Part shown: in pieces, positions 10,506 to 22,117 of the stretch
Numbering within the stretch: position 1 is the stretch's first letter
Layout: the number at the start of each line of letters is the position of its first letter
Assembly (NCBI RefSeq): GCF_004342285.1
Contig: NZ_SMCV01000004.1
Span: forward strand, 1-64,000
Direction of reading: 5' to 3'
Origin: Klebsiella sp. BIGb0138
GTDB lineage: Bacteria; Pseudomonadota; Gammaproteobacteria; Enterobacterales; Enterobacteriaceae
DNA: 64,000 nt
Notes under the pieces: generated by a model
Seen by the model: the letters and a program-made list of their open reading frames with translations, nothing else
What the model was told of the DNA's origin: nothing
The model's database searches: none
Position numbers and translations under genes: made by a program

Positions 10506-10633
10506 GTTTATACACATTATGCTTCAAGCTGCCTCTGCGCCGGCTGCGCGCAGAAACCTCGGTCGCATAGCTATCTATGCTCCAGGGGATTTCATCCCTT
10601 GACGCATCCTGAACATTTTGGTGTATATAAAAC
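10506..10633. repeat. Enterobacterial palindromic repeat, copy A (kup-ravA gap)
   Basis: A roughly 128-bp imperfect palindrome. Its outer arms share TATACAC (10509-10515) and GTGTATA (10621-10627). Its centre is the perfect hairpin GCATAG-CTAT-CTATGC (10565-10580) followed by TCCAGGGG. The left arm CTTCAAGCTGC and the centre resemble a family of mobile-looking hairpin repeats common in Klebsiella, Serratia and Yersinia intergenic regions. A 78-codon ORF across it is not credible. Copy B lies at 51335-51478. Confidence 0.7.
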
Positions 10634-10778
10634 AAATGCGTGCCTGGTCCCTTGGCCCACAAAAAGCGCACAGTATGCACGATTATTTGCTGAATCGTAC
10701 CCCTAACTGACATCATATTAACCTGACTCAAAGAAAATAAATCGATTCTTCAGGCTATTACCACCCCTGACCAAACAT

Positions 10779-10785
10779 CTATACT
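10779..10785 (+). promoter_or_regulatory. Likely ravA promoter -10 (sigma-S type)
   Basis: CTATACT, an extended -10 of the kind favoured by sigma-S, lies 41 bp upstream of ravA. No good -35 is visible 17 bp upstream. The E. coli ravA-viaA operon is known to be sigma-S dependent. The remaining 150 bp between the repeat and this site shows no further clear signal. Confidence 0.5.
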
Positions 10786-10825
10786 CGACTCAATAACGAC
10801 ACATGAAAAAGCACGCAACTCAATT

Positions 10826-12325
10826 ATGGCTCAATCACATTTACTGGCAGAAAGAATTTCCCGGCTAAGCGCTTCCCTGGAAAAAGGCTTGTTTGAACGC
10901 AGTCACGCGATACGACTTTGCCTGCTTGCCGCGCTCAGCGGTGAAAGCGTTTTTTTACTTGGCCCGCCGGGCATCGCCAAAAGCCTGATCGCCCGTCGCC
11001 TCAAGTTCGCCTTCCAGCAGGCCCGCGCATTTGAATACCTGATGACCCGCTTTTCCACTCCGGAAGAAGTTTTTGGCCCCCTTTCTATCCAGGCGTTGAA
11101 GGATGAAGGACGCTACGAGCGCTTAACGACTGGCTATCTTCCGGAAGCAGAAATTGTCTTCCTCGATGAGATCTGGAAAGCCGGGCCGGCGATCCTCAAC
11201 ACCCTCCTGACCGCAATCAACGAACGTCATTTCCGCAACGGCGCGACGGAAGAGAAAATCCCCATGCGTCTGCTGGTGGCGGCCTCAAACGAATTGCCGG
11301 AAGCAGACAGCAGCCTGGAAGCGCTCTACGACCGCATGCTTATTCGCCTGTGGCTGGATAAAGTCCAGGACAAAACGAACTTCCGCTCAATGCTGATAAG
11401 CCAGCAGGATGAAAGCAGCAATCCGGTTCCCGCCAGCCTGCAGGTCAGCGATGAAGAGTTTAAGCAATGGCAGCAGGATATCAGTGCCGTCAAACTGCCG
11501 GACAACGTGTTTGAGCTGATCTTCCAGCTCCGTCAGCAGCTGGATGCGCAGCCTAAAGCGCCTTATGTTTCGGATCGACGCTGGAAAAAAGCCATTCGTC
11601 TGCTGCAGGCCAGCGCCTTCTTCAGCGGCCGCGATACCATCGCGCCTATCGACCTGATCCTGCTGAAAGATTGCCTGTGGCACGATATCGAAAGTATGAA
11701 TCTGATGGCGCAGCAGCTGGAAACCTTAATGACCAGCCATGCCTGGCAGCAGCAGGCGATGCTGACCAGGCTCGGCACAATCACCCAAAGACGCATTCAG
11801 ATCCAGCAGCAGCACAGCGACAAAACCGCATTGAAGGTCAACCGACTCGGCGGCATGTTCAGCCGTAAGCCACATTATGAGTTACCTGCGGAGATACAGG
11901 ATGCCACGCTGACCCTGCTGCTCCAGCAGCCGCTTAAGCTGCATGACATAGAGGTTATCCATATCAGCTTCGTTCGCGAAGAGCTGTCGCACTGGCTGGA
12001 AAAGGGCGGCGAGATCCGCGGCAAGCTTAACGGCATTGGTTTCGCCCAGCAGCTCAACATCGATGTAGATGCCAGCCAGCATCTGGTGGTACGCGACGTC
12101 AGTCTACAGGGCTCCCGCCTCTCCTTGCCCGGTAGCGAATCGCAGGAAAACATGCCGGCGGAAATCAGGCAGCAGCTGGAAGCGCTGGATGACGAGTGGC
12201 ACCAGCAACACAACCGCTTTAGCGAACAGCAAAAATGTCTGTTTATTCCCGGCGACTGGCTGGGGCGTATCGAAGCCAGCCTGCAGGACGTCGGCGCGCA
12301 GATTAAACAGGCGCGACAGCCATGA
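10826..12325 (+). CDS. ravA: MoxR-family AAA+ ATPase RavA
   Basis: A 499-residue AAA+ ATPase of the MoxR branch, one residue longer than E. coli RavA. Walker A is GPPGIAKS (around 46-53) and Walker B is VFLDEIWK (around 110-117). The C-terminal half holds the discontinuous triple-helical domain and the LARA domain, which in E. coli binds the inducible lysine decarboxylase LdcI. With ViaA it acts as a chaperone-like complex linked to acid stress, fumarate reductase and aminoglycoside sensitivity. Its stop overlaps the viaA start by 4 bp (ATGA), so translation is coupled. Confidence 0.96.
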   Translation: MAQSHLLAERISRLSASLEKGLFERSHAIRLCLLAALSGESVFLLGPPGIAKSLIARRLKFAFQQARAFEYLMTRFSTPEEVFGPLSIQALKDEGRYERLTTGYLPEAEIVFLDEIWKAGPAILNTLLTAINERHFRNGATEEKIPMRLLVAASNELPEADSSLEALYDRMLIRLWLDKVQDKTNFRSMLISQQDESSNPVPASLQVSDEEFKQWQQDISAVKLPDNVFELIFQLRQQLDAQPKAPYVSDRRWKKAIRLLQASAFFSGRDTIAPIDLILLKDCLWHDIESMNLMAQQLETLMTSHAWQQQAMLTRLGTITQRRIQIQQQHSDKTALKVNRLGGMFSRKPHYELPAEIQDATLTLLLQQPLKLHDIEVIHISFVREELSHWLEKGGEIRGKLNGIGFAQQLNIDVDASQHLVVRDVSLQGSRLSLPGSESQENMPAEIRQQLEALDDEWHQQHNRFSEQQKCLFIPGDWLGRIEASLQDVGAQIKQARQP

Positions 12326-13770
12326 CCCTGGATATGCTGAATGTCATGCTGGCAGTCAGCGAAGAGGGGATGATCGAAGAGATGCTGCTGGCGCTGCTGG
12401 CCTCCCCGCAGCTTGCCGTTTTCTTTGAAAAATTTCCGCGGCTGAAAAACATTATCGCCGCCGATATCCCGCGCTGGCGGGAATCAGTCCGTGCGCGGCT
12501 CAAGGAGACTCATGTCCCGCCGGAGCTGGATGCTGAAGTTCTGACCTACCAACGATCGCAGCTGCTCTCCACCTCGCAGTTCATCGTGCAGCTGCCGCAG
12601 ATCCTTGGCCAGCTACATCAACTGCAATCCCCGTTTGCCGCCCAGGCGCAGCAGCTGGTGGATGACAACGCCACCTTTACACCGGCGCTGCATACGCTGT
12701 TTTTACAGCGCTGGCGCCTGAGTCTGGTGGTGCAGGCGACGACCCTCAACCAGCAGCTGCTGGATGAAGAGCGCGACCAGCTGCTCAGCGAAGTACAGGA
12801 GCGGATGACCCTCAGCGGGCAGCTGGAACCGGTGCTGGTCGAAAACGATAACGCCGCGGGCCGCCTGTGGGATATGAGCGCCGGCGAACTCAAGCGCGGC
12901 GATTATCAGTTGATTATTCGATATGGCGATTTTCTCAGCCAGCAGCCGGAACTCATGCATCTTGCTGAGCAGCTAGGCCGCTCGCGGGAAGCGAAATCGG
13001 TGCCGAAAAAGGATGCGCCGATGGAGGCTTTTCGCACCCTGGTTCGCGAACCGGCAACGGTGCCGGAACAGGTGGATGGCCTGCAGCAGAGTGACGATAT
13101 TCTACGGCTGCTTCCACCGGAGCTGGCAACGCTGGGGATAACCGAACTGGAGTTCGAGTTCTACCGCAAGCTGGTGGAAAAGCAGCTGCTGACCTACCGG
13201 CTCCATGGCGACGCCTGGCGGGAAAAAATCACCGAGAGGCCGGTCACCCGTCAGGATTTTGACGAGCAGCCGCGCGGGCCGTTTATCGTCTGCGTCGACA
13301 CTTCGGGATCGATGGGGGGCTTCAACGAACAGTGCGCCAAGGCGTTTTGCCTGGCGTTAATGCGGGTGGCGCTGGCGGATAATCGCCGCTGCTTTATTAT
13401 GCTGTTCTCCAGCGAAGTCGTGCATTACGAGCTGACTGGCCCGCAGGGTCTGGAGCAGGCGATCCGTTTTCTGAGCCAACGCTTTCGCGGCGGCACCGAT
13501 CTTGCCAGCTGTTTCCGCGCCGTTATCGAACGGATGCAGAACCCGCAGTGGGTGGATGCCGATGCGGTGGTGATTTCCGATTTTATTGCCCAGCGTCTGC
13601 CGGATGAGGTGATCAATAAGGTGGGAGAGCTACAGCGCAAACATCAGCATCGTTTTCATGCGGTGGCGATGTCAGTACATGGCAAACCCGGCATCATGCG
13701 CATCTTCGACCATATCTGGCGTTTTGATACCGGGTTGCGTAGCCGCCTGCTGCGCCGCTGGCGGCGTTAA
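12322..13770 (+). CDS. viaA: VWA-domain protein ViaA, RavA partner
   Basis: A 482-residue protein with a C-terminal von Willebrand factor A domain. The MIDAS metal-binding motif DTSGSMGG begins at about residue 325, followed by the TDLAS threonine/aspartate region. The N-terminal half is helical and glutamine/leucine rich, as in E. coli ViaA (483 aa). It stimulates RavA ATPase activity. Translation is coupled to ravA by overlap. Only eight bases separate its stop from the stop of convergent asnA, with no hairpin between them. Confidence 0.96.
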   Translation: MTLDMLNVMLAVSEEGMIEEMLLALLASPQLAVFFEKFPRLKNIIAADIPRWRESVRARLKETHVPPELDAEVLTYQRSQLLSTSQFIVQLPQILGQLHQLQSPFAAQAQQLVDDNATFTPALHTLFLQRWRLSLVVQATTLNQQLLDEERDQLLSEVQERMTLSGQLEPVLVENDNAAGRLWDMSAGELKRGDYQLIIRYGDFLSQQPELMHLAEQLGRSREAKSVPKKDAPMEAFRTLVREPATVPEQVDGLQQSDDILRLLPPELATLGITELEFEFYRKLVEKQLLTYRLHGDAWREKITERPVTRQDFDEQPRGPFIVCVDTSGSMGGFNEQCAKAFCLALMRVALADNRRCFIMLFSSEVVHYELTGPQGLEQAIRFLSQRFRGGTDLASCFRAVIERMQNPQWVDADAVVISDFIAQRLPDEVINKVGELQRKHQHRFHAVAMSVHGKPGIMRIFDHIWRFDTGLRSRLLRRWRR

Positions 13771-13778
13771 CAGGCCAG

Positions 13779-14771
13779 TTAAAGAAGCGCAGCGACGCTC
13801 TCACGGACCTGTGCTGGCCACACGCCGCACTGTACCTGGCCGATATGGTCAAGCTGCAGCAGCAGCATGGTAAGACGGGACTGGCCAATGCCGCCGCCGA
13901 TAGTCTGCGGCATTTCGCCACGCAGCAGCGCCTGGTGCCACTCCAGTTCCAGGCGATCCTCATCCCCGGTGATCGCCAGCTGACGCTTCAGCGCCTCAGC
14001 GTCCACGCGGATCCCCATTGAAGAGAGCTCAAACGCATCTTCCAGAACCGGGTTCCACACCAGGATATCACCGTTGAGACCGGCAAAACCTTCGCCAGCC
14101 GGCGTGCTCCAGTCATCATAATCCGGCGCACGAACGTCGTGACGCTGGCCATCGGAGAGTTTGCCGCCAATCCCCATCAGGAAGACGGCGCCCAGCTCTT
14201 TGGCAATCGCCCGCTCACGCCCTTTGGCATCGAGGTCCGGATAACGGCTCAGCAGCTGCTGGCTATGAACAAACTGAATCTGCTCAGGCAGGAACGGCGT
14301 CAGGCCAAACTCTTTGCAGGCCGCCGCTTCGGTCGCTTTGATCCCGGCGTAGATCGCTTCTACGGTCGATTTCAGCGTTTCAGTATGGCGTTCACCATCT
14401 CCCATGACGCGCTCCCAGTCCCACTGGTCGACGTAAACAGAGTGAATAGCGGAAAGCCGGTCTTCATCGGGGCGAAGGGCCTTCATGTGCGTGTACAGCC
14501 CTTCGCCCGCGCTGAAGTCGTGTTGTCCCAGGGTTTGACGTTTCCATTTCGCCAGTGAATGAACCACTTCGAAGCGGGCGTCTGGCAGTGTTTTCACTTT
14601 CACCTGAACCGCTTTCTCGCAACCAGACAGGTTGTCCTGAGTCCCGTCTCCTACACGGCTTAAAATCGGTGCCTGGACTTCAATCAGACCAAGCTTCTCT
14701 TCCAGCTGGCGGGAAAAATGCGACTTAACGAAACTAATCTGGCGTTGTTTTGCGATGTATGCGGTTTTCAT
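13779..14771 (-). CDS. asnA: Aspartate-ammonia ligase (asparagine synthetase A)
   Basis: A 330-residue cytosolic enzyme that makes asparagine from aspartate, ammonia and ATP. It belongs to the class II aminoacyl-tRNA-synthetase-like fold and has the same length as E. coli AsnA. Recognisable segments are the N-terminal [20 protein letters not shown], the central [10 protein letters not shown] and the C-terminal [14 protein letters not shown] motif 3. An AGGAGTAA ribosome-binding site precedes the start. It is divergent from asnC across a 152-bp AT-rich gap, where AsnC would activate it. No specific AsnC box was resolved. Confidence 0.97.
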   Translation of the reverse strand: MKTAYIAKQRQISFVKSHFSRQLEEKLGLIEVQAPILSRVGDGTQDNLSGCEKAVQVKVKTLPDARFEVVHSLAKWKRQTLGQHDFSAGEGLYTHMKALRPDEDRLSAIHSVYVDQWDWERVMGDGERHTETLKSTVEAIYAGIKATEAAACKEFGLTPFLPEQIQFVHSQQLLSRYPDLDAKGRERAIAKELGAVFLMGIGGKLSDGQRHDVRAPDYDDWSTPAGEGFAGLNGDILVWNPVLEDAFELSSMGIRVDAEALKRQLAITGDEDRLELEWHQALLRGEMPQTIGGGIGQSRLTMLLLQLDHIGQVQCGVWPAQVRESVAALL

Positions 14772-14923
14772 TTTTTATTACTCCTGCGTCCTGTTGCTAT
14801 TGATTAAGCAACAAAAATGGCTACCAATTCAATAATCAAACAACAAAAAGCCATCTTCACTTTTGATTCATTAAAATATACGGCTAATATAGAAAGAATC
14901 ATCAAACATCATAAGAAAAACCT

Positions 14924-15382
14924 ATGGAAAATTATCAGATCGACAATCTGGATCGCGGCATCCTGGAAGCCCTCATGGCCAATGCGCGTACCGCCTATGC
15001 CGAGCTGGCCAAACAGTTTGGCGTCAGCCCGGGTACGATCCACGTTCGCGTAGAGAAGATGAAACAAGCGGGCATTATCACCGGCGCACGCATCGACGTG
15101 AATCCGAAACAGCTCGGCTACGACGTTTGCTGCTTTATCGGCATCATTTTGAAAAGCGCCAAAGACTATCCTTCCGCGCTGGCCAAACTGGAAAGTCTTG
15201 ATGAGGTCACCGAGGCCTACTACACCACCGGGCACTACAGTATCTTTATTAAAGTAATGTGCCGGTCGATCGACGCTCTGCAACAGGTACTTATCAACAA
15301 GATCCAAACAATCGATGAAATTCAGTCCACCGAGACGCTGATCTCCCTGCAGAACCCGATTATGCGCACTATCCGCCCGTGA
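14924..15382 (+). CDS. asnC: Lrp/AsnC-family regulator AsnC
   Basis: A 152-residue regulator that activates asnA when asparagine is low and represses itself. Residues 1-60 form the helix-turn-helix (ARTAYAELAKQFGVSPGTIHVRVEKM). Residues about 65-145 form the RAM ligand-binding and oligomerisation domain. The in-frame upstream ATG at 14817 belongs to a different frame and is not used. The TGA stop lies in the loop of the gene's own terminator hairpin. Confidence 0.97.
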   Translation: MENYQIDNLDRGILEALMANARTAYAELAKQFGVSPGTIHVRVEKMKQAGIITGARIDVNPKQLGYDVCCFIGIILKSAKDYPSALAKLESLDEVTEAYYTTGHYSIFIKVMCRSIDALQQVLINKIQTIDEIQSTETLISLQNPIMRTIRP

Positions 15383-15394
15383 TCGGGCTTTTTT
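15375..15394 (+). terminator. asnC terminator overlapping the stop codon
   Basis: The stem GCCCG (15375-15379) / CGGGC (15384-15388) with loop TGAT is followed by six T residues. The asnC stop codon TGA is inside the loop. In E. coli, transcription from asnC can read through towards mioC and oriC, so this terminator may be leaky. Confidence 0.8.
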
Positions 15395-15403
15395 AATCCC
15401 ACA

Positions 15404-15450
15404 TTTTCCACAGGTAGATCCCAGCTCTCACACAGCGTACAATGTGGCAC
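15404..15450 (+). promoter_or_regulatory. mioC promoter with DnaA-like box
   Basis: A one-mismatch DnaA box TTTTCCACA (15404-15412) precedes a -10 TACAAT (15438-15443) and a start point around 15450. This is the arrangement expected for the DnaA-repressed mioC promoter that reads towards oriC. Confidence 0.65.
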
Positions 15451-15473
15451 TCTGAATAATTGAGCAGGCGATC

Positions 15474-15914
15474 ATGGCAGACATTACGCTTATCAGCGGC
15501 AGTACCCTGGGCAGTGCGGAATATGTAGCGGAGCATCTGGCTGAAAAGCTGGAAGAGGCGGGCTATAGCACCGAAATCCAGCATGGACCGTTGATCGAGG
15601 ATCTGCAGGCTGACGGGATCTGGCTGGTTATCTCCTCTACTCATGGCGCGGGTGATATCCCTGACAACCTGCTGCCGTGGTATGAAGCGCTGCAGGAACA
15701 GCAAGCCGACCTTTCTGCCGTTCGGTTTGGTTCAGTCGGGATCGGTAGTCGTGAATATGACACCTTCTGCGGGGCTATTGATAAGATCGATAGCGCGCTG
15801 AAGGCGTGTGGCGCAAAACAGATAGGCGAAACGCTGAAGATAAATGTCCTGGAACATGAAATTCCGGAAGATCCGGCAGAGATTTGGCTCGGATCCTGGA
15901 AAAATTTGCTCTAA
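15474..15914 (+). CDS. mioC: FMN-binding flavodoxin-like protein MioC
   Basis: A 146-residue flavodoxin-fold protein. The phosphate-binding loop of FMN is at the N-terminus (SGSTLGSAEYVAEHL, residues about 7-21). The later STHGAGDIPDN and GIGSREYDTFC loops contact the isoalloxazine ring. In E. coli MioC supports biotin synthase in vitro, but its physiological role is not settled. Its gene abuts oriC, and transcription through the origin has been linked to initiation control. Confidence 0.95.
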   Translation: MADITLISGSTLGSAEYVAEHLAEKLEEAGYSTEIQHGPLIEDLQADGIWLVISSTHGAGDIPDNLLPWYEALQEQQADLSAVRFGSVGIGSREYDTFCGAIDKIDSALKACGAKQIGETLKINVLEHEIPEDPAEIWLGSWKNLL

Positions 15915-15934
15915 GTTTTGTAAAGATCGTCCGT

Positions 15935-16210
15935 TCTTCTGTGGATAACTACACTCAAAAGCTCTGATCAACCGGTAGTTATCCAAAGTATAACCGTTGA
16001 CTGCTTTTTGAGCTGTGTATAACCCTTCATTTTGATCCCAGCTTATACGGAACAGGATCACCGATCATTCACAGATAGTGATCCTTCTTAAGCGTTTGAT
16101 CTTACAACGCGGATCCGGCTTATCCACAGAAAGGTTCGATCCTAATAAGAGATCACAATAGAACAGATCTCTAAATAAAAGATCTTCTTTTTAATACTCA
16201 GGATCCCGGA
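15935..16210. other. oriC: Chromosomal replication origin oriC
   Basis: The origin lies between mioC and mnmG, in the reverse of the conventional E. coli orientation. DnaA boxes visible: R4 TGTGGATAA (15940-15948), R3 TTATCCAAA (15979-15987), R2 TGTGTATAA (16014-16022) and R1 TTATCCACA (16120-16128). The duplex-unwinding element on the mnmG side has three GATC-containing 13-mers: R (16142-16154), M (16157-16169) and L (16172-16184), read on the minus strand. GATC sites for Dam/SeqA are dense throughout. Fis and IHF sites should lie between R2 and R3 and beside R1, but I cannot place them exactly. Confidence 0.96.
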
Positions 16211-16295
16211 GCTTTCTCGATCGACTAAAGTTGAGTAGAATCCACGGCCCGGGCTTCAATCCATTTTCAAACCGCTTTATGCGAGGCATACCACC

Positions 16296-18185
16296 ATGTT
16301 TTATCAGGATCCTTTTGACGTCATCATCATTGGCGGGGGTCATGCAGGCACTGAGGCCGCGATGGCCGCAGCGCGAATGGGTCAGCAGACCCTGCTTTTG
16401 ACACACAATATCGACACGTTGGGGCAGATGAGCTGCAACCCGGCGATTGGCGGCATTGGGAAAGGACACCTGGTAAAAGAAGTGGATGCGCTTGGCGGAC
16501 TGATGGCGAAAGCGATCGACCAGGCAGGCATTCAGTTTAGGATACTAAACGCCAGCAAAGGCCCGGCGGTGAGAGCCACCCGAGCTCAGGCGGACCGCGT
16601 GCTGTACCGTCAGGCGGTACGTACGGCGCTGGAAAACCAGCCAAATCTGATGATCTTCCAGCAGGCGGTTGAGGATCTGATTGTCGAGAACGATCGGGTT
16701 GTCGGCGCGGTGACCCAAATGGGGCTGAAATTCCGTGCTAAAGCGGTCGTGCTGACCGTCGGCACCTTCCTGGACGGCAAGATCCATATCGGGCTGGATA
16801 ACTACAGCGGCGGCCGTGCCGGCGATCCGCCGTCCATCCCGCTCTCTCGTCGTTTACGTGAACTGCCGCTGCGCGTGAGCCGTCTGAAAACCGGGACCCC
16901 GCCGCGGATTGACGCGCGGACCATCGATTTCAGCGTACTGGCGCAACAGCATGGCGATACTCCCATGCCGGTATTCTCGTTCATGGGATCCGCGGATCAA
17001 CATCCGCGTCAGGTGCCGTGCTACATCACGCATACCAACGAGAAAACCCATGACGTTATCCGTAATAACCTCGATCGCAGCCCGATGTATGCCGGGGTGA
17101 TTGAAGGGATCGGCCCGCGTTACTGCCCATCGATCGAAGATAAAGTGATGCGCTTCGCCGATCGTAATCAGCACCAGATCTTCCTCGAGCCGGAAGGACT
17201 GACCTCCAACGAAATTTATCCTAACGGCATCTCCACCAGCCTGCCGTTCGATGTACAAATGCAAATTGTTCGCTCAATGCAGGGCATGGAGAACGCGAAA
17301 ATCGTCCGTCCAGGCTACGCTATTGAGTACGATTTCTTCGATCCGCGCGACCTGAAGCCGACGCTGGAAAGCAAATATATTCAGGGTCTGTTCTTTGCCG
17401 GCCAGATTAACGGCACCACCGGTTACGAAGAAGCAGCGGCTCAGGGGCTGCTTGCCGGCCTGAATGCCGGGCGTTTCTCCGCGGAAAAAGAGGGCTGGGC
17501 GCCGGCTCGCTCTGAAGCTTACCTTGGCGTGCTGGTCGACGATCTGTGCACGCTGGGTACCAAAGAGCCGTACCGCATGTTCACTTCCCGCGCCGAGTAC
17601 CGTCTGATGCTGCGTGAAGATAACGCCGATCTGCGTCTGACCGAACAAGGGCGCGAGCTGGGCCTGGTGGATGATCAACGTTGGGCACGCTTCAATGAGA
17701 AGCTGGAAAGCATCGAACTTGAGCGTCAGCGTCTGAAATCGACCTGGGTTTATCCGGCGGCGGACAGCGCTGAAGAAGTGAATACTCACCTGACAGCACC
17801 GCTCTCCCGCGAAGCCAGCGGGGAAGATTTACTCCGTCGCCCGGAAATGACCTACGGGCAGCTGGTTCAGCTGTCGCCATTCGCTCCGGGTCTGGAAGAT
17901 GCGCAGGCCGCCGAGCAGGTCGAGATCCAGGTGAAATACGAAGGGTATATCGCCCGCCAGCAGGAAGAGATCGAAAGACAGCAGCGCAATGAAAATACCA
18001 TACTGCCGGCAACGCTCGATTACCGTCAGGTGATCGGACTGTCGAATGAAGTCATTGCCAAGCTGAACGATCACAAGCCGTCTTCGATCGGCCAGGCGTC
18101 GCGGATTTCCGGCATTACGCCGGCGGCGATTTCCATTTTGCTGGTATGGCTGAAAAAGCAGGGGATGCTGCGCCGCAGCGCCTGA
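16296..18185 (+). CDS. mnmG: tRNA U34 carboxymethylaminomethyl-modifying enzyme subunit MnmG
   Basis: A 629-residue FAD enzyme (formerly GidA) that works with MnmE to install the (carboxymethyl)aminomethyl group on U34 of several tRNAs. The FAD dinucleotide motif [10 protein letters not shown] begins at residue 13. The catalytic cysteines are visible in MSCNPAIGG (Cys47) and RYCPSIEDK (about Cys277). The C-terminal helical domain ending in KKQGMLRR binds MnmE. The start follows GAGGCATACC, and the gene is transcribed away from oriC. The partner mnmE lies at 44371-45735 in the same window. Confidence 0.97.
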   Translation: MFYQDPFDVIIIGGGHAGTEAAMAAARMGQQTLLLTHNIDTLGQMSCNPAIGGIGKGHLVKEVDALGGLMAKAIDQAGIQFRILNASKGPAVRATRAQADRVLYRQAVRTALENQPNLMIFQQAVEDLIVENDRVVGAVTQMGLKFRAKAVVLTVGTFLDGKIHIGLDNYSGGRAGDPPSIPLSRRLRELPLRVSRLKTGTPPRIDARTIDFSVLAQQHGDTPMPVFSFMGSADQHPRQVPCYITHTNEKTHDVIRNNLDRSPMYAGVIEGIGPRYCPSIEDKVMRFADRNQHQIFLEPEGLTSNEIYPNGISTSLPFDVQMQIVRSMQGMENAKIVRPGYAIEYDFFDPRDLKPTLESKYIQGLFFAGQINGTTGYEEAAAQGLLAGLNAGRFSAEKEGWAPARSEAYLGVLVDDLCTLGTKEPYRMFTSRAEYRLMLREDNADLRLTEQGRELGLVDDQRWARFNEKLESIELERQRLKSTWVYPAADSAEEVNTHLTAPLSREASGEDLLRRPEMTYGQLVQLSPFAPGLEDAQAAEQVEIQVKYEGYIARQQEEIERQQRNENTILPATLDYRQVIGLSNEVIAKLNDHKPSSIGQASRISGITPAAISILLVWLKKQGMLRRSA

Positions 18186-18207
18186 TCGCCCTGACAGTCG
18201 GTTTTTT

Positions 18208-18238
18208 GCGGAGAACGCATGGTGTCTCCGCCTTTTTT
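18208..18238 (+). terminator. mnmG rho-independent terminator
   Basis: A perfect 7-bp stem GCGGAGA / TCTCCGC (18208-18214, 18225-18231) is followed by six T residues at 18233-18238, just after the mnmG stop. In E. coli mnmG and rsmG are partly co-transcribed, so some read-through is likely. Confidence 0.85.
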
Positions 18239-18247
18239 GATTCACCA

Positions 18248-18274
18248 GCCCGGTAAGCGTCATCGCCTCCGGGC
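18248..18274. repeat. Single REP (palindromic unit)
   Basis: A short REP-like palindrome with arms GCCCGG (18248-18253) and CCGGGC (18269-18274). Its reverse complement carries the GATGACGCTTACCGGGC tail typical of enterobacterial REP units. It sits between the mnmG terminator and rsmG. Confidence 0.7.
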
Positions 18275-18300
18275 TCATTATTTCTGGACAGGTACTGAAC

Positions 18301-18924
18301 GTGCTCAACAAACTCTCCCTTCTGCTGGATGAAGCAGGTATTTCGCTCACCGATCACCAGAAAAACCAGCTGGTGGCCTACGTTGGACTGCTTGATAAGT
18401 GGAACAAAGCTTACAACCTGACCTCCGTCCGTGACCCGAACGAGATGCTGGTGCGCCATATTCTCGATAGCATTGTTGTCGCTCCGTACCTGCAGGGGAG
18501 TCGTTTTATTGATGTCGGAACGGGGCCAGGGCTGCCGGGGATTCCACTGGCTATCGTGCGTCCGCAATCACATTTCACGCTGCTGGATAGCCTTGGCAAG
18601 CGCGTGCGCTTTCTTCGTCAGGTTCAGCATGAGTTAAAGCTGGATAACATTACGCCGGTACAAAGCCGCGTGGAAGCGTACCCCGCAGAGCCGCCGTTCG
18701 ATGGCGTCATCAGCCGCGCATTTGCCTCGCTGAATGATATGGTGAGCTGGTGCCGCCATCTGCCAGCAGAGCACGGCTGTTTTTACGCGCTGAAAGGCGT
18801 GGCTCAGGAAGATGAAATCGCTCATCTCCCGGAAGGATATGTGGTGAGCCAGATTATTGAGCTGCAGGTTCCTCAGCTGGAAGGGGAGCGTCACCTGGTG
18901 GTTATTAAGCCAAAAATGATTTAA
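18301..18924 (+). CDS. rsmG: 16S rRNA (guanine527-N7)-methyltransferase RsmG
   Basis: A 207-residue SAM-dependent methyltransferase (formerly GidB) that makes m7G527 in 16S rRNA; loss gives low-level streptomycin resistance. It starts with GTG, as in E. coli, giving the same length. The SAM-binding motif I is [18 protein letters not shown] (around residues 67-84), and the later [12 protein letters not shown] segment is conserved. It is followed by 616 bp without a gene before atpI. Confidence 0.96.
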   Translation: MLNKLSLLLDEAGISLTDHQKNQLVAYVGLLDKWNKAYNLTSVRDPNEMLVRHILDSIVVAPYLQGSRFIDVGTGPGLPGIPLAIVRPQSHFTLLDSLGKRVRFLRQVQHELKLDNITPVQSRVEAYPAEPPFDGVISRAFASLNDMVSWCRHLPAEHGCFYALKGVAQEDEIAHLPEGYVVSQIIELQVPQLEGERHLVVIKPKMI

Positions 18925-19540
18925 TTTTTATCAAAAAATGTGAAAAAAGTGCGCCCGCCGCATGTTACAAAAATAACGGTCACTACGCGGTATTATCGGA
19001 ACGCCTTTAACCATATTTTTACCATGGCTTTTCCAGCGGTTAACTTTGGCACATTGCTTTACCGCTAAAATAGTCAACATTGAAAATATCAGCGCGCTAA
19101 AAATTGAGATGCTGACAAGATATAGTGATGTTAAATTTTTATTATAAATGTCAATAAAAGGTTTTTATTGTATGTGGTGTTGTTTTATAAAAACTCCTCA
19201 CTTTTTATGTTTAATATCAAAACGATGAAAACAGACAATTTATGAACGGAATTAATTCGCTTAACCCTAAAATGTTTAATATGTGATCTGATGCACGCTT
19301 TAGTCGCTGTGTTTTCTCAGTATTTGCAGTTTTGTATGAGTGCTCACAGATTGACGAAATGCAGGAAAAGTTGCCTGTCGGAAAATAATTAAACATTTAT
19401 TCACTATTTTGCTACTTATTGTTTGAAATCACGAGGCGTCACCGTATAATTTGTCCGCTTTTTGATGCTTGACTCTTCGTCTTAAAGGACGTTTTATACG
19501 ACACGCGACATACCTCGAAGGGAGCAGGAGTAAAAACGTG
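18925..19540 (+). promoter_or_regulatory. AT-rich 616-bp gap carrying the atp operon promoter
   Basis: No credible gene is seen in this gap. The first 450 bp are unusually AT-rich, with many A/T tracts and no clear hairpin terminator for rsmG. The atp promoter sits near the end, with -35 TTGAAA (19423-19428), a 16-bp spacer and -10 TATAAT (19445-19450). A weaker second candidate has TTGACT at 19469-19474 and a TTTTAT/TTATAC region at 19492-19499. The AT-rich tract would suit H-NS binding, which is inferred from composition only. Confidence 0.75.
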
Positions 19541-21052
<1,512 letters not shown>

Positions 21053-21086
21053 TAAGCCACAGAGTTAATTTAAGAGGTATTGTGCT

Positions 21087-21557
21087 GTGAACATGAACGC
21101 AACAATCCTCGGCCAGGCCATCGCGTTTGTTCTTTTCGTATGGTTCTGCATGAAGTACGTATGGCCGCCTTTAATGGCTGCCATCGAAAAACGCCAGAAA
21201 GAGATTTCTGACGGTTTAGCTTCCGCAGAACGCGCTAAGAAAGATTTGGACCTTGCACAGGCCAACGCGACCGACCAGCTGAAAAAAGCGAAAGCGGAAG
21301 CCCAAGTTATCATCGAGCAGGCGAACAAGCGTCGCTCTCAGATGCTGGATGAAGCTAAAGCTGAAGCAGAACAGGAACGCACCAAAATCGTCGCACAGGC
21401 GCAGGCTGAAATTGATGCCGAACGTAAACGTGCTCGTGAGGAGCTGCGTAAGCAGGTCGCAATCCTGGCTGTTGCTGGCGCCGAGAAGATCATCGAACGT
21501 TCCGTGGATGAAGCTGCTAACAGCGACATCGTGGATAAACTTGTCGCTGAACTGTAA
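21087..21557 (+). CDS. atpF: F0F1 ATP synthase subunit b
   Basis: A 156-residue peripheral-stalk subunit. One N-terminal membrane helix (residues about 4-25) is followed by a long charged helix that dimerises and reaches the delta subunit ([18 protein letters not shown] region). Translation starts at GTG (21087), two codons before an in-frame ATG, as in E. coli. The length equals the E. coli protein. Confidence 0.97.
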   Translation: MNMNATILGQAIAFVLFVWFCMKYVWPPLMAAIEKRQKEISDGLASAERAKKDLDLAQANATDQLKKAKAEAQVIIEQANKRRSQMLDEAKAEAEQERTKIVAQAQAEIDAERKRAREELRKQVAILAVAGAEKIIERSVDEAANSDIVDKLVAEL

Positions 21558-21571
21558 GGAGGGAGGGGCTG

Positions 21572-22105
21572 ATGTCTGAATTTGTAACGGTAGCTCGCCC
21601 CTACGCCAAAGCAGCTTTTGACTTTGCCGTCGAACACAAAAGTGTTGAACGCTGGCAGGATATGCTGGCGTTTGCCGCTGAAGTGACCAAAAACGAACAA
21701 ATGGCAGAGCTTCTGTCCGGTGCTCTGGCGCCGGAAACGCTCTCTGACGCGTTCATTGCGGTCTGCGGTGAGCAACTGGACGAAAATGGCCAGAACCTGA
21801 TTCGGGTTATGGCTGAAAATGGTCGTCTGAAAGTGCTCCCGGATGTTCTTGAGCAGTTCATTCACCTGCGCGCTGCCAGTGAGGCAACCGCAGAGGTAGA
21901 GGTTATCTCTGCCAACCCGTTGAGTGAAGAACAGCTTGCGAAGATCGTCGGCGCGATGGAAAAACGTCTGTCACGCAAAGTTAAGCTGAATTGCAAAATC
22001 GATAAGTCTGTTATGGCAGGTGTTATCATCCGTGCGGGTGATATGGTCATTGATGGTAGCGTACGCGGCCGTCTTGATCGCCTTGCAGACGTCTTGCAGT
22101 CTTAA
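21572..22105 (+). CDS. atpH: F0F1 ATP synthase subunit delta
   Basis: A 177-residue peripheral F1 subunit that links the tip of the b-dimer to the top of the alpha/beta hexamer. The N-terminal six-helix domain ([16 protein letters not shown]) and the C-terminal signature ([20 protein letters not shown]) are intact. It begins 14 bases after atpF, behind a GGAGGG ribosome-binding site. Confidence 0.97.
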   Translation: MSEFVTVARPYAKAAFDFAVEHKSVERWQDMLAFAAEVTKNEQMAELLSGALAPETLSDAFIAVCGEQLDENGQNLIRVMAENGRLKVLPDVLEQFIHLRAASEATAEVEVISANPLSEEQLAKIVGAMEKRLSRKVKLNCKIDKSVMAGVIIRAGDMVIDGSVRGRLDRLADVLQS

Positions 22106-22117
22106 GGGGACTGGAGC

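Noticed and set aside
10495..10731. A 78-codon minus-strand ORF upstream of kup
   Set aside because: Most of it is translated palindromic repeat, and the product resembles no protein family.
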